From Simplicillium sp. C3G150-2 (taxonomy: Eukaryota > Ascomycota > Sordariomycetes > Hypocreales > Cordycipitaceae): a stretch of 64,000 bases of DNA. The translations under genes and the position numbers were made by a program. The notes under the pieces are model-generated. The model did no database searches. It was not told the DNA's origin and saw only the letters and a program-made list of their open reading frames with translations. How positions within the stretch are numbered: the first letter of the stretch is position 1; each line of letters opens with the position of its first letter. Of the stretch, positions 10,119 through 22,500 are shown in pieces. The stretch is from NCBI GenBank assembly GCA_022702485.1, contig JAJIYY010000004.1, positions 1,860,001 through 1,924,000 of the forward strand, given 5' to 3'.

Positions 10119-12789
10119 TGTCGTGAAGCACAGTCGTTCGAACTTTAGAATTTTCGTTCTTTTTCTATCCAAGGTGAGGTGAAGCCAATGAATCGATTCT
10201 ATTCTGAAAAGCCACAAATGATTTCGTTCGTTCTGCGCAAAAACGGAAAGCCTAAAGTTTATGAGAGAAAAACCAAATGAGTGGCGGTTCCCAAAAGCCG
10301 TTATATCATCCAAAAAGCTCAGCGATGGTTCTATGCGTTGCTTATGACGTGTGTGTAGCACTTCTACGTTTGAGCAGGCTGCCAGAAATATTATCACTGA
10401 TGCGGCCCGTTACCATGCATGTTTCGCGTGGTTGGTGTTGCCCTCACCAGCTGTTTTGTGCTGCGGGCAGGTGCACGCCAGGCTCTTTGGCAGGGATTCA
10501 GAAGGCGGCGATGACTCGCATTGAGGCAGCAGTGTTGACTCATTATTCGCCAGTACGATATGAATAGCGCGACATGCGCCGTGAATAATGGGTTTCGGCT
10601 TTCGCGAGTTCCGTGTAAGTCGGGGTTGTGTGTTGGCGAATGTACCAACAATCTTCACTCGCACAGAAATACGAGACAGGAACTTGACAGAATAGCAAAC
10701 ATGTCGAACATTTTCACATGCGTGTCATAAAATAATTCTCGGTGCATTCTAGTGAAACTTTTGGGCTACATGATTGTAAACACGGGGCTACGGCACACTG
10801 AAGCGCTTCATCGTGCTCGGCACTGCACAACCAACACACGACAGACTAACATGTAGTGTTTTGACGGTTCCAGGTCGTTCAATATTGATACGACATATTC
10901 CCCGTACGTGAGCTACTGTTCAAGGATAGGCCTGTAGTGAAATGCTGTAGCCTCAGCAGGCAGACCCTTGCACACTGCACGTTTGCTGAAAAGCGCAGTC
11001 AGTTTTCACAGCCTTTCAACGGCGACCATGTTGAGCAACCCATATCCACCAAACGCGAAGCGACAAATTGATCTGATATCACTTTTCACTTGTTACGGGC
11101 CAATTTACAGCTCACACTCGCTAGACTCGCTCATTAGCAAACAAACCATGTTGAAGCACGGCAACACTTGCCAAGTTGAGCATGGATTGCCGCGCCTTCG
11201 CTTGAACAACAGGCAGCGAATCACCCAACCCCCCACCGGGTGAGAAAAATAGATAGCGTGTTGTCCATGTTCTCCAAAGAATCGGTGAACGAGGGGTTTG
11301 GATCGACTGGCTAAATGCAAAAGGCCAGGTCGAAGTAAAGACAGTTGCATTTGCCACACATGGCACCCTTGCTTTGGCTGGCTGCGTCTTCCGTATTCCG
11401 CAGCCCCGTCAAAATTGGTCAACTGATGCCTCAGAATTTCTTCGTGGTTCTGACACGCAGGGCGCCGAGCATCGCGACGTCCAAGCTTGGTATGACCTCA
11501 TTGGACGAGGTTGCTGCAGACGGCAGAGCTGGCTTAGCTTGATCGGCAAGGGTTTTGCTGTGATAGGACAAGACGGGATGGGGGTCGCAGCGACTGGGAC
11601 CACACCATCAAGTAACGAGAGTACGCAGGTTACAGAAACTACGCTGCGGCCTGTGCACCAATGTGTGCTGCAAGCGATCCGACAAGTGGATTGCTCAGTT
11701 GCTCGTTCGACCCTTGATGGCCCTAAGAGTCGATGCGGCGGAGCAAGAATGATTTTCTGTGCATCTCGTGCTTCACGCCAGCAACGTGAAAAATGACATG
11801 GCTGCAGTAACTAGCAGCACTTGGCTTCCACAGGGAAAACGCCCCAGCTAGGCCAGATGCCGGTTCATCAATAACGTCTCACAAACGCCATTGCCTCTTG
11901 TCCAAGGTGGCGTGCTGGTGTCTGAACCAAGTATCCAGGTCTGGTCTGTGTTAGCGTGGAGACAACTGTCACATGGACGAAGACAGTTATGCAGCGTGTG
12001 TGGGAGGGTGGGCAACCATCTGGTCTAGCGCCACCTTTGCCATGCTCCAGCACGTTGCATGGGGGACGACATCGGTAGAATCTGCCGTATCAGAGAGAGA
12101 GAGAGAATGCGCGCTGTCGTTCGAGACCGTACAAGGCTTGCGGCGCATGAGAGTGGTGCCGTGCAGTGTGAGTGATTTGCCAGAGGGAGAAAGGAGAGGC
12201 GGAAATACCGGGATAAGGGTTGTATTTAGCGTATTCAGCGCTGTGCAGGAGGGAAATATCTGGAACGTCACAGTTGCTCATTTTTCTGACTATGAGTAGC
12301 TGCTCAGGTCTGTCGCCTTAGCTGACTTGATTTCTTCCCGAGCCAACTGTGCTGCAGCAACTGGGAAAGCAGGAGACGATTGGTATTGAAAATAACCTCG
12401 CCTCAGCCAACATCCGAGCACCGACAGAACAGATAAAGAGAATTTCATATTGCTGTTATTATTAGTAGCCCCTCGATCATGGACGCAACCTGTTGTAATG
12501 CTGTAATAATTACACCAATCAATATTGATGGCGCTCACAAGAGCTCAGAGCTCCTTGGCCACGACCCACCACCCCAAGCTGCAGCAGCGCCAAAGCTAAT
12601 GGCAAATGTCGGTACTTGGGGCCCTAGCCTTGCAACCAAAAGACTTTAATTGTCGACGGCCGGGTTACGAGCAAGGCCCTGGATCCCAGCCCATGCAAGT
12701 CAATTGGCTAGTCTGACCCACCTACCCATGCATACATTCATCTTCCGATTTCAAAGACAGCGCAAGCCGGCGCGTGGCAGAACTGTCCC

Positions 12790-12820
<31 letters not shown>

Positions 12821-12830
12821 GGGGGGGGGG
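12790..12830. repeat. Homopolymer junction: 23 A followed by 18 G
   Basis: The plus strand reads 23 consecutive A bases and then 18 consecutive G bases, with no interruption. It lies in non-coding DNA. A genuine tract this pure is rare in a fungal genome, so an assembly or polishing artefact is possible. Confidence 0.95.
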
Positions 12831-14714
12831 TTTGCTTCATTTTGTACCGGAAGGGAAGCCTGTGCTGGAGAACGGGAGACAAGCGGACAGAGAGCCAAAC
12901 AGTAGCACCAGGCCTTACATCAAGGGCGAGATGGAGCTCAGAATTGATGGAGGCTGGTGGTGGTGTCAAGGGGGAAGACCACCTAGACAATGTCTCGATC
13001 TTGACTTGGATTTCCACAACGGACGACCACTCAGGCACCTAAACACCCATGCAACTCCATCTCCGAGCGAAGCTTCAAAGGGTGTGGTGTGCACTGCCTG
13101 GATGTTTGGTTGGCTGGGAGGCACTGTCCACCTCCGGCCCACCATATCATGTCTTCGCGCCTCGTTGCGGTGCTAATTTAAAACCAAAGACAAGAGGGTT
13201 TGGCTGGCGTTGACCCTCTTTTTTGTAGGCTTGTATTTTGGTCGCGACCCTGAGACGAAAATGGCAGTCTTTGCTCTGGCGTGCGCTCTGGATCTGCCAC
13301 GAGCCATGTCATGGGCCGTAATTACAGCAAGTGAATTTGTCGTAATACAATGTGAACCGGGCAGCGAGCTTGGAAGATGATCCTCAGATTTGAAGCTAGG
13401 TTGAGTGGTCCCAGCCGGGGGTTGTCGTCTAAGGCGTCAGATTGTGCCAACGACCACAAATAATGAACTAATAACAGAGGCAAGTGGACGGTGTCGGGGT
13501 CGACCCATCACTCCATATATGTACACCTAGTTTTAGTATCCTTTCGCAAGTTGTTCCCTGGTTAGACGCCTACGCTAGACAGTATGTCAAGTCTGTAATA
13601 GCGCCTTTATCGGCAGTGGCGGAAATGGGCAGAGTTTGAGCCGCTGATGATCTTTCCTGACATCTTACCTTCTGGGATACTCATAAAAGCAAGGGAGGTC
13701 TTCAGACACCGTTTGCCCGTATCTGCTTGGATGATACGAGTACCACGAACGGTGGAAACAAATTTGGACACATCAAGCCTCCTCTGGAATCGAAAAGCCA
13801 TATTCAATACATTCGACATGTGCTGTAGCCGCGTTTCAAGCGGATCCAACATGAATGATTCCCCAGTCGCATTTCGCAGCAATGATTGGGTGAGGGTGAA
13901 GAAAATTAAGGTCACCGTGCATGAAGGGTTTTCTGTATCCGCCACAAGGAGGGTGGTATCTCTTAGTGTCGGTCAGTCTGTACAGATTGGCCCAATCTCG
14001 TTCACGGCTGGGTCCCTTCATTTCCACTAGGGCGAGATGCAGTCTAATGAGGATGATCTGGCCAACAGTGCATCCACTAGCTCATCTCGGAAGTAATTTT
14101 TTTTCTTCTCGTTTCATGAGATCGCCCAAGAGTTCTGTTTCAGGGAAGCGAGGCAGCGTGAAAGGAAAATAATATCAGAATATGGAAGAGAAAAATGGCG
14201 GTGGCAAGTTCAAGCTACCCTGTCATGCTCCGCATTCATCTCTCGTATTTCCTTTTCGCTTTCGCCATTGTGGTGCTGTTTGGGATTTCCCCTTGTATTG
14301 TGTAATATGTGTTTTTTTTTTTTTTGCTTTGGTGAGTTCGTCTTCTGTCAACACGGGCCTCAGGGTGGGGGCGGTTTGTCGACATTAGCAGGGACTATCG
14401 GGGGTCAAATCACTGGAGAGTGTTGTTCATTGTAGCCGAAGCTGAAAAGGGCTAAAAAAGGACGGCGCGGTTTTGCGGATAGAATAAACCCTGTGATGAC
14501 AATGGTTCGTTGAATAATAGAACGGGAGAGGTTGTGAAATGATGTGATTTGATGGCGATGATCGGACAGCGCCGTCTTCTCGGTCGTTTGCTTTGGCTGT
14601 GAGTCACGGCGGCAGGGTCAAAACACTCGGTGGGCAGCCAGAAATTTGGGGCAACATCAGAGGCAGTTGCCCAGTGAGAGAGAGCGAGTGGTACAGCTAG
14701 AGAGAAAGGAAGGT

Positions 14715-14721
14715 TTCTTCT

Positions 14722-14756
<35 letters not shown>

Positions 14757-14760
14757 TTTT
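14715..14760. repeat. TTC/GAA trinucleotide microsatellite
   Basis: About 14 near-perfect TTC units (GAA on the minus strand) with one CTC interruption. It lies in the gene-poor interval and is not in any gene model. Confidence 0.95.
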
Positions 14761-15693
14761 GGCTACCTGCATTTAGATCAGGGTGGAAAGGCGCTATTTA
14801 TCAATGAAAGTCAACCTGATTCGTCGAGCTGTGACTGTGACATTTGCGTCGTGTTCTGGTCTCATTGGGGGCGTGATGTGAGGTTGCAGTTGGTCTTGCC
14901 CAATTAACCGGGGGCGTCAGTGGGAGCTGCAAGGGGGGGAGTGTGCACTGAGGTGCATTCAGTAACGACGTGATGTAGGCCAGCAGCTGCAATTCATCCA
15001 GTAATTACAACTGAGCGGCCTGTGAGAAAACGACTACAGCAGTGGTTCAGTTGGCACAATGCAAGGCGGTGGGGTCAGCATAGGTACATGTTAGAGGGCC
15101 GCCAAAGGCTTAATCACCCACCCACACCAACCTGTAGCTGCAGCGGCAGCTGTCGAGCATTGAGAATCAACGCCATCCAGTGGCATGAGGACACCCAAGT
15201 GGCCGAAAAAAAATAGAGGGTCACCACATTTCACATTTCTTGTCGGCCGACTAGCGCAAAGCCGGTGTACCAGTACGGGTCCTGGTAATTTCAGGCCCAC
15301 TCGCTTAATCCAGCACTGACCAGCGACGTGCAGCAGCTTGCAGCCACTGAAATCCACCTGGACCCCAGCAACCTCTTTTTAGCAGTTCTTTTTAGCAGCT
15401 CCCAGAGCTCCAAAGCTCAGAGGAACAGTGCCCCGTTTGGTCTCAGGGCGCGGTCTGCAAGCTCCCGAGTAGTGCGGCTTGGCAAATCTGGTGAACCAAA
15501 AAAAAAAAAAAATCAAAGAAGGGGTCTCTCCTGTATCCTTGTTATTGTTTATTTGGCCTGTTTCCTATTGTGCGGTGCGTGTTACCGAAAATTTTTGCCA
15601 ATAGCAGTGAGCCTCAGGTGACTGGAGGAGCAGTACGGTAGCTGGAGCTGCGGCACTGAACCGAGTGTGCTAACTTGAGCTTTGTCTGAAGCT

Positions 15694-16156
15694 GGTACCT
15701 TATCGCCCGCAGCTCATTATACATGTACTGGTACCTATTAAAGTAATACCACCACATCCAGAGCACTGCCCATCTTACCCGTCAAGAGCAGGTGAAAAAA
15801 ACACCGAGCAAATAGAAATTAAAAACAGGCATTACCAGCTACAGCAAGGTACCAGCAGGCGTACAGCTAATAAACACGGTGTCTAGGGGGGCCAGGCCAA
15901 TGAGATTGAGCTTCCCACCACCCCCTTTGATCAACTGGAGAAATTAATATGCCATTTTAGCTTATCCCGGTGCAGGTCTTTGGGTTACTTCCGTATTGTC
16001 CCAGTAATTTCCAGCACCGCACTTAGTTACAGCGCCCGTACATGTACCTGGACTCCTGTAACTACCTACACGGGTACCCTACCTGCGGCACCGCTACCTG
16101 GGCCTGACTGGCCTGGCGTGCCTCACCATGGAAATTATTCCCACGCGGTACGTACC
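15694..16156. promoter_or_regulatory. Cluster of GGTACC palindromes upstream of the PH-domain gene
   Basis: Four perfect GGTACC palindromes occur at 15694, 15730, 15848 and 16073. Half-site GTACC/GGTAC copies lie at about 16044, 16147 and 16152, with others just outside. By chance one would expect roughly one GGTACC per 4 kb. The cluster lies 0.4-0.9 kb before the ATG at 16566, a reasonable position for promoter elements. No binding factor is assigned. Confidence 0.5.
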
Positions 16157-16565
16157 TTTGTTGCCCACCACTATGCTCTGCACTGACAAGAGGAGGGGAC
16201 GGGGGGGTGTGAGGGGAGCTGGCACCTGGGTGCCTTATTATTAGCTGGGCCTAGTAAAATAGTAGAGTAGCAGTATGGGAGGGGAGCAAGAGGAGACGAG
16301 GAGACGACGAGGAGGGACGTGGTGGTGTACCCTGCCCTCGCCCTCATTTCAAAGCAAATAAGTAGTCCCAAGCACCCCCTTTCCCTTCCCTCCTCTTCTT
16401 CTCTTCTTCTTCACACACGCCGTTCTCAGTGCTCTCATAATCCAAAAGCCTTTTTTCTGGATCATCCACGTTTTTCTTTTTCTTTTTCTTTTTATACCAT
16501 CTTTGTCTTTTCGTTGTGATACCCATTTAAGATACCCAACCAACCTTTTTTTAATTCCAGAAATC

Positions 16566-18384
16566 ATGGCCGAGGAACAGAAGCCCGTTGAAGTCGCCCA
16601 GGAGGTCGCCCAGGAGACCGTCCCTGCGGTTGTCGAAGAGACCCCTGCTGCCCCTGCTCTCGACGCCGTTGCTCCCGCTGAGCCCGTCGCCGCTGCTCAG
16701 GACAAGGTTAGCGAGCCTGAGGCCGCTGCCGCTGCTGAGGAGAAGAAGGAGGAGGAGCCTGCTAAGCCCATCGAGGAGGGTCACCTGAGCCACAAGACTG
16801 CTGGCCAGAGCTTCCCCAAGTAAGTTTTAACACATGCGAATATGGAGGATGCCAAGCACCCAGCTGCCGCCTTGTCGATGGCGTTTGCTGGAATACGACG
16901 GCGGTTCCCGGGTGGATCTCGAAAAGCCTTCTATATCCAGCAATGAGCTTAAAAAGAGGATCATCCACTAGTAGCTGCAGCCACTAACGTAACTCTCCTT
17001 CAGGAACTTGCTCGGCAGCAAGGACTTCTTCTTCTTCGGATCTGAGGCTTTCGAGGCCAAGGCCCTCGACGCCTACAAGAAGAGCCAGAAGAACGCTGAG
17101 GCTGCCATCAACAACGTTGCCTGGGCTGCCCACACCGGTAAGGGTCTCCTTTTCGGTGGTGACAAGAAGGCTCCTTCGCACGTCATCAACCTGGTACGTC
17201 ACTAGTCAAGCTTTCACGTCATTCGAAGTTCGGAATCCTAATATGCATTCTAGGCCCACGCTACCGAGCCCGAGACCGAGGGCTCTAACAAGTTCCATCT
17301 CACTGCCCACGGTAACAAGCACACCTTCAAGGCTGCCAACAGTGCCGAGCGTGACAACTGGGTTGCTCAGCTGAAGGCTAAGATCAACGAGGCCAAGGAG
17401 CTGGCCACCTCTGTCACCGAGTCCGAGACCTACAAGCAGACTCTCGAAAGCTTCAAGCCTGCCGCTAAGGAGGAGAAGGCTCCCGAGGCTACCAAGGAGG
17501 AGCCCAAGACTGAGGAGACCCCTGCTGAGGCCGCTGCCACTGAGGAGGCTGCTAAGGAGGAGCCCAAGACTGAGGAGCCCAAGCGTCGCTCTGCCAGCCG
17601 CAAGCGTGCTTCTTTCTTCGGCTTCGGCAAGAAGGATATCCTTCCCAAGGAGGAGGCCAAGGCTGAGGAGGCTGCCCCTGCCACCGACGCTGCTGCCACC
17701 ACCGAGGAAGCCGCTGCTACTGAGACTCCCGCTGCTACTGAGGAGGCCCCCGCTGAGGCTGTTGCCGCTGAGGAGGCTACCGAGGAGAAGCCCGCTGAGA
17801 GCCCCAAGGAGAAGTCCAGCAAGCGCAACAGCATCTTCGGCAACGTCTTCTCCAAGAAGGAGAAGAAGGCCGCTGCCACTGAGACTCCCGCTGCTGCTGA
17901 GGAGACCCCTGCTGAGGGTGTCGCCGCCACTGAGACTGCCCCTGTCATCCCTCCCGTCGAGGAGAACACCCCTCTCGCTGACGAGATCAACAACGCCTCC
18001 ACTGAGGGCACCGAGACCGTCCCTGAGGCTAAGAAGGACGTCAAGGAGAAGCGCAAGTCTTCTCTTCCCTTCGCTTTCGGCAAGCGCGAGAAGTCCCCCG
18101 CCCCCGCTGTTGACGGTGAGGAGAAACCCGCCAAGGAGAGCGCTTTCTCTAAGCTGCGCAACACCATCAAGGGCAAGAATGCTGCCTCTCCCAAGGTCGA
18201 GGAGAAGGCCACTGAGAGTGCTGCCCAGGTCCAGGAGATTGCCGAGGAGCAGACTGAGGCTGCCAAGGAGACCGCTACCGATGCCGCCGCCAAGGTTGAG
18301 GAGGCTCTCCCCAGCACCACCGCTGAGGCCGACAAGGCTGAGAACGTTGCCACTTCTACCCCTGCTGTCACTGCTGCCGCTTAG
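16566..18384 (+). CDS. PH-domain protein, MEU6-like, Ala/Glu-rich
   Basis: Three exons, 16566-16819, 17004-17193 and 17254-18384, with introns of 184 and 60 bp give 524 residues. Residues 1-70 are acidic, Ala/Glu/Pro-rich and probably disordered. A PH domain fits roughly residues 70-205 (EGHLSHKT, then DFFFFGSEAF, then GSNKFHLTAHGNKHTFKAANS and the closing helix ERDNWVAQLKAKI). The rest is a long acidic linker broken by four short basic patches near residues 258-276, 335-354, 413-430 and 441-462. Three of these have a K/R-rich Ser followed by an aromatic-Gly (FFGFGKK, IFGNVFSKK, FAFGKRE). The layout matches fungal proteins named after S. pombe Meu6. Strong C-ending codon bias suggests high expression. 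Function is unknown; lipid or membrane binding through the PH domain and basic patches is an inference. Confidence 0.9.
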
Positions 18385-19505
18385 AGGCCAGGTTACCTGT
18401 GACATGCTACGACTTTGAAGAAACTTCGAACTTCAGTACGATTGCGATACACTGATACACCAATACCATCATATGCATGAAAGGGTCGGGAATGGAAGGA
18501 TGGTTCTGCATTTCTTTCTAAGATACCAAGATACCCTGTCGTGGCTGCGTTCATTGATACCATTTTCCATACTGCTTTTCACCAATGATTAAGGACACCG
18601 AGAAAAAAAGAAGAAACCACTGTCAAAAAAAATATATAGTTGCTAGTATACGCACTTGGTCTGTTTTGTTCGATACCCGGAGGAGGTGGTTTTAAGTAAT
18701 ACTTAATTAATACAATACTGTCGGTTCAGTCTTAAAAAAATTATTCGCTTGCCCATTTCCTGTCACCATGTTCACCAAGCCTTTCAACGGGTTGCAAGCG
18801 GCGCTGCCGTCGGTGGTTACCAGTATTTTTGTTGTTGAATAGTACGCAGCACACACAACCATCGACCTGCTGCCCAAGTTTAAAAGGCCACAAAAGAGAC
18901 AAACTATGCTGTAGTCAGTCCCTCCAATAGTGATTGTTTCTGTTTATCATTTGAAGAGGTGAAGTGTGAATATCGTGGTGTAAATTAACTGTCTAGGGTA
19001 GGGTATGGACTAGAGCAAGTTTCAATTCTAGGATGAATTTTAGCCGAGTAGAAAGTTGCATTAATCATTTTTTTTTTAAAAAAAAAGAAGAAGCATAATA
19101 TTAACAACCGTCTCTATTACAACCTGATCTCAGTCATCATTATATACAAAACCTAGTTACTCATGAGACGTCCATGTATCCGTGTTGTGTGTGTGTGTGT
19201 CCTGTATCCCTGTCCATGCGCCGTCGCTTTTTAATTCGCCATGCAGATTGAAAAAGAAAAAAAAAAGAAAAGAAAAAAGAAAAAGAGACAAAACGAAAAC
19301 AGAAGAGAAAACAGAAATGGCTCAATGAAACCTAGCAAGAGGGTATAGGAAAGTTTAAATCATGGCAAAACGAGGTGGTAATGCTTAAGGGTCAAGATAG
19401 ACTGTGTTGTTGACACATTCTATCGCAGGGCGGAATGGCTCATATGAGTGATGTCGAACAGCTGCGTTGCCGAAATGGGATTTGCTGCGATTATCCGGAC
19501 ATTAA
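18385..19505. other. Convergent intergenic region with simple repeats
   Basis: This is 1.1 kb of 3' flank shared by the PH-domain gene and the histidine kinase, which converge. It contains a short GT repeat at about 19184-19201 and a purine-rich A/G tract at about 19248-19315. No coding sequence or RNA gene is supported. Confidence 0.55.
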
Positions 19506-22500
19506 TTAGTCATGTATGCTGCATCTGCTCATGAGCTCGTCGATTTTTGGGATCAATTCTGGAATTCGGAACGGTTTCGAGATTACATCGTCCTAGCCTG
19601 CGTGTTAGACCGTAGACTGCAAAGGCATAATAAACATCAATTTTGCAACTTACAATTCCTGCGCTTTTGGCATCAGCGATCTGCTCCGGTCGTGCATATG
19701 CGGTTACCGCAATGATCGGAATATGTTGAACAATGGTGCCTTCGCGTTCGAGCTCGCGAATTCGTCGTGCGCATGTCATTCCGTCCATGACTGGCATTTC
19801 CAGATCCATGAGAATTACAGATATATCAACACCGGTGGCTTCCTGTCCACTCCAGAACCGAGACCGTTCCAAAGTCTGCAGCGCTTCTTGTCCGTGGTTG
19901 GCAACAAAGATGTTGTTCCCGCAAGTGCGAAGCTGGCGCTGCAAGACCTTTTGATTGACAATGTTGTCCTCCACAATTAAGACGTTATACAGCTTCTTAC
20001 CATCTCCGGTGGGTTCTACTTTGCCCGTGGCGGGTTGTGAGACGCTCGTATCGTTAGACGGTGACGTGTGCAGTAGCGGGAGATCTCTTCTTGCGATTTT
20101 GAAGGCAGAGACGGCTTCACACTCGGTTGGCGGGTTGACACACTTCCTGCACTGAATGTAAAAGTTGAAAATACTGCCCTCCCCACGTGTAGACGTGACG
20201 CCAATCTGACCACCCTGCATCTCCGTCAAAATCCTCGAGATGAAGAGCCCCAAGCCAGATCCGCCGTATTGTACATGTGTTCGAGGGGTAGCTTGTTGGA
20301 ATCTCTGGAACAAGATCTTAAGCTCTTCTTCAGAGAGACCTCTGCCAGTATCTTCAACGCTACAATGGAGATTGACGACATCGCCATTCCCCCACAGTTC
20401 CTGGTTCGTCATGTCTACCGAGGGAGATCGTTGATCGTTATGTCGTCGAAGATACTGCGTTCCTTTCTGCGTGTAGTCTTTGATGTCCATTGAGGCTCCT
20501 AGGTGGACGACAATACGCCTCTTATCACGCCCTTGCGTGAACTTGATTGCGTTTGTCATAAGATTGATCAAGACCTGACTGAGTCGGGAGGGATCGAATT
20601 TGACCCAGGCGGCTCCAAGGCTCAACAGACTATCATCAACAACGAACTCAAATTCGATATCGTGCGCCAGCAATTCTGGCTCGAACATCTTGAGAGTACG
20701 CTGAACGGCTCTGATAGGCTGCTCATCGACGGGAGTGACTGTCAAGAGATTTGAATCGAGCTTGGAAAGTGTGAGAATATCATCAACGATACGCTTTTGA
20801 TGACTAGCGCACAGATTAATGGTATTAGCTGCATCCAGGCATCCTTCCACCAAGGCTTCAACTTCTTTTTGAATACCATAGTTGGTGAACGCAGCTGTAT
20901 TGTTGACAATTTGGTCGGCACACTGCAAGATAGCGGACAAAGGATTGCGCATTTCGTGACTGGTGATGTCGATGAAATTTTCTTGCTGTCTCTTTAGTTC
21001 GACGGCTTCCTCTCTCCTCTCATTCTGAACTTGCGCCGCCCACTTTTGTGACGAAATATCTGTGATGCATCCGAAAATAGACTTGAGGCTGCCATCTCCG
21101 TGTTTCTCAGGATAAGCACTGAGAAGCACCCAGGTGTCAATCGTGTTGCTGCCATTTTGTTGACTGCATTTGAATCTAAATTCCAAGGATATGGTGACTT
21201 TGTCGTGCACTAAGCTGGTCCATGCAGTCTCCAGCCTATCTCTGTCTTCTTCTCGGACACTGTCCATCCACGACCTGGCTATCTCTTGAGAGCGAGAGTG
21301 ACCAGAGATCTGACCCCACATGTCGTTACAGTATGTGATGGTACCAGCAGAATCAGCTATAAACATACCCACGGGTGCAAATTCCGCCATGCGAGTGAAC
21401 CTCATTTCACTTTCGCTAGCCTCTTGAGTACGCAAGAGCAATTGCATGGATAGTTCTTGTTTATCGAGAGCTGCGAGACGAGCGGCGCGCTGTCCACGGG
21501 TAATTTCCTCCTCGAATAACATCACCGATGCTAGTGATGTTCCCAGTTGTCGGGCAAGTAGATGTGTGAACAGCTTATATTCGTCGTCATATGGTCGTCT
21601 GGGATTGACACCCATTATGATAAAAGCTGTAGGGCTGTCGCCGCTCGTCGGTGTAATGGGATGAATGACAACATGTCTGCATGGGTCTCCGTAACCGCGC
21701 CACTGGAAGCCTTCGAATAGATGTGTCGGAAGCGTGCCGTCGCTGTGTGACAAAACCACCTCACACCCTCCAAGCGATAGGGACTTTCGCATATACGGAG
21801 CGAAGCCCTCATCAGAGTACCTCAAATCCAAGTGCTGCGGCGCTGAAGTGTGTCCTTCGGGAATACCGGAAGCAGTTTCCAATGTAAGCTGCAATGAAAG
21901 TGGTGACATGGACGAGTGTGTTGAGGACACTTCGCTCTCAGTCGTATCGGTCTTTACTGAATAAATTAGACTGAAGGGAATGTCGAGCTCGTTATACTGC
22001 AAGCCCTTTGGGATGAGTTGCCAAAAGCCATTGACAGTGCTTGCTGTAGATACGCACTCGCCAATCTCACGAAGTGTGAGCATCCGTCTCTCGCCGACTT
22101 GGCGGCGAGTGTTCTCGAACGCGGCGTTGTACAAACCAACGACCTCTCCTTCTGACCCAATCAGAGGAACAATGGACCAAGAAAAGAAACCCTCTTCCAA
22201 GAACCCATTTCGAAAAATGAAGAGGTTATCATCACGCTTCATCGTGGCTTGGCCATGTTCCCATGCACTTCGAAATACCGGCTCAACCTTAGGGTAAATC
22301 TCTGCCCATGCGTCTTTGTACTTCATACCCAGCAACTGTGGGTGTTTTTGCCCAGCTATCTCGATGTATGCCTCGTTATATATGCACACGTGTTCTCTCC
22401 CCCAGTACATGGCTGCAGGATAGGGACTGCCCATAACAAGGTTGGATGCCACGCGCAGTTCGGTGGGCCAGTCCTCAATTGGACCGATCGGTGTGGACGC

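Larger units (their letters stand above)
10119..16565. other. 6.4-kb gene-poor interval with microsatellites
   Basis: I find no gene that can be supported here. Open frames are short, overlap on both strands, and lack recognisable domains or coherent splice signals. The interval holds an A23G18 tract (12790-12830), a TTC microsatellite (14715-14760), several A or T runs and a cluster of GGTACC palindromes (15694-16156). It ends with the pyrimidine-rich leader of the PH-domain gene (TTCTTC and TTTTTC blocks at about 16380-16500). A non-coding transcript or a very long 5' leader could exist but is not visible. Confidence 0.55.

Noticed and set aside
11374..11796. 140-codon plus-strand frame
   Set aside because: No domain, no start context, no homologous pattern recognised, and competing frames on the other strand.
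13607..14030. Minus-strand fragments with HGDLNFLHP and CDWGII, reminiscent of aminoglycoside-phosphotransferase-like kinases
   Set aside because: Motif order does not match the family, frames are broken by stops, and no splice chain rescues them; chance resemblance more likely than a pseudogene.
10119..16565. Possible transposon or RIP relic in the large gene-poor interval
   Set aside because: No terminal repeats, no transposase-like frame and no obvious AT-rich RIP-like composition could be seen by eye.
17206..18405. 399- and 313-codon frames antisense to the PH-domain protein and a 270-codon Leu/Arg/Pro-rich frame on the same strand
   Set aside because: Low-complexity complements of the Ala/Glu/Lys-rich coding sequence; composition is Leu/Ser/Gly or Leu/Arg/Pro with no domain.
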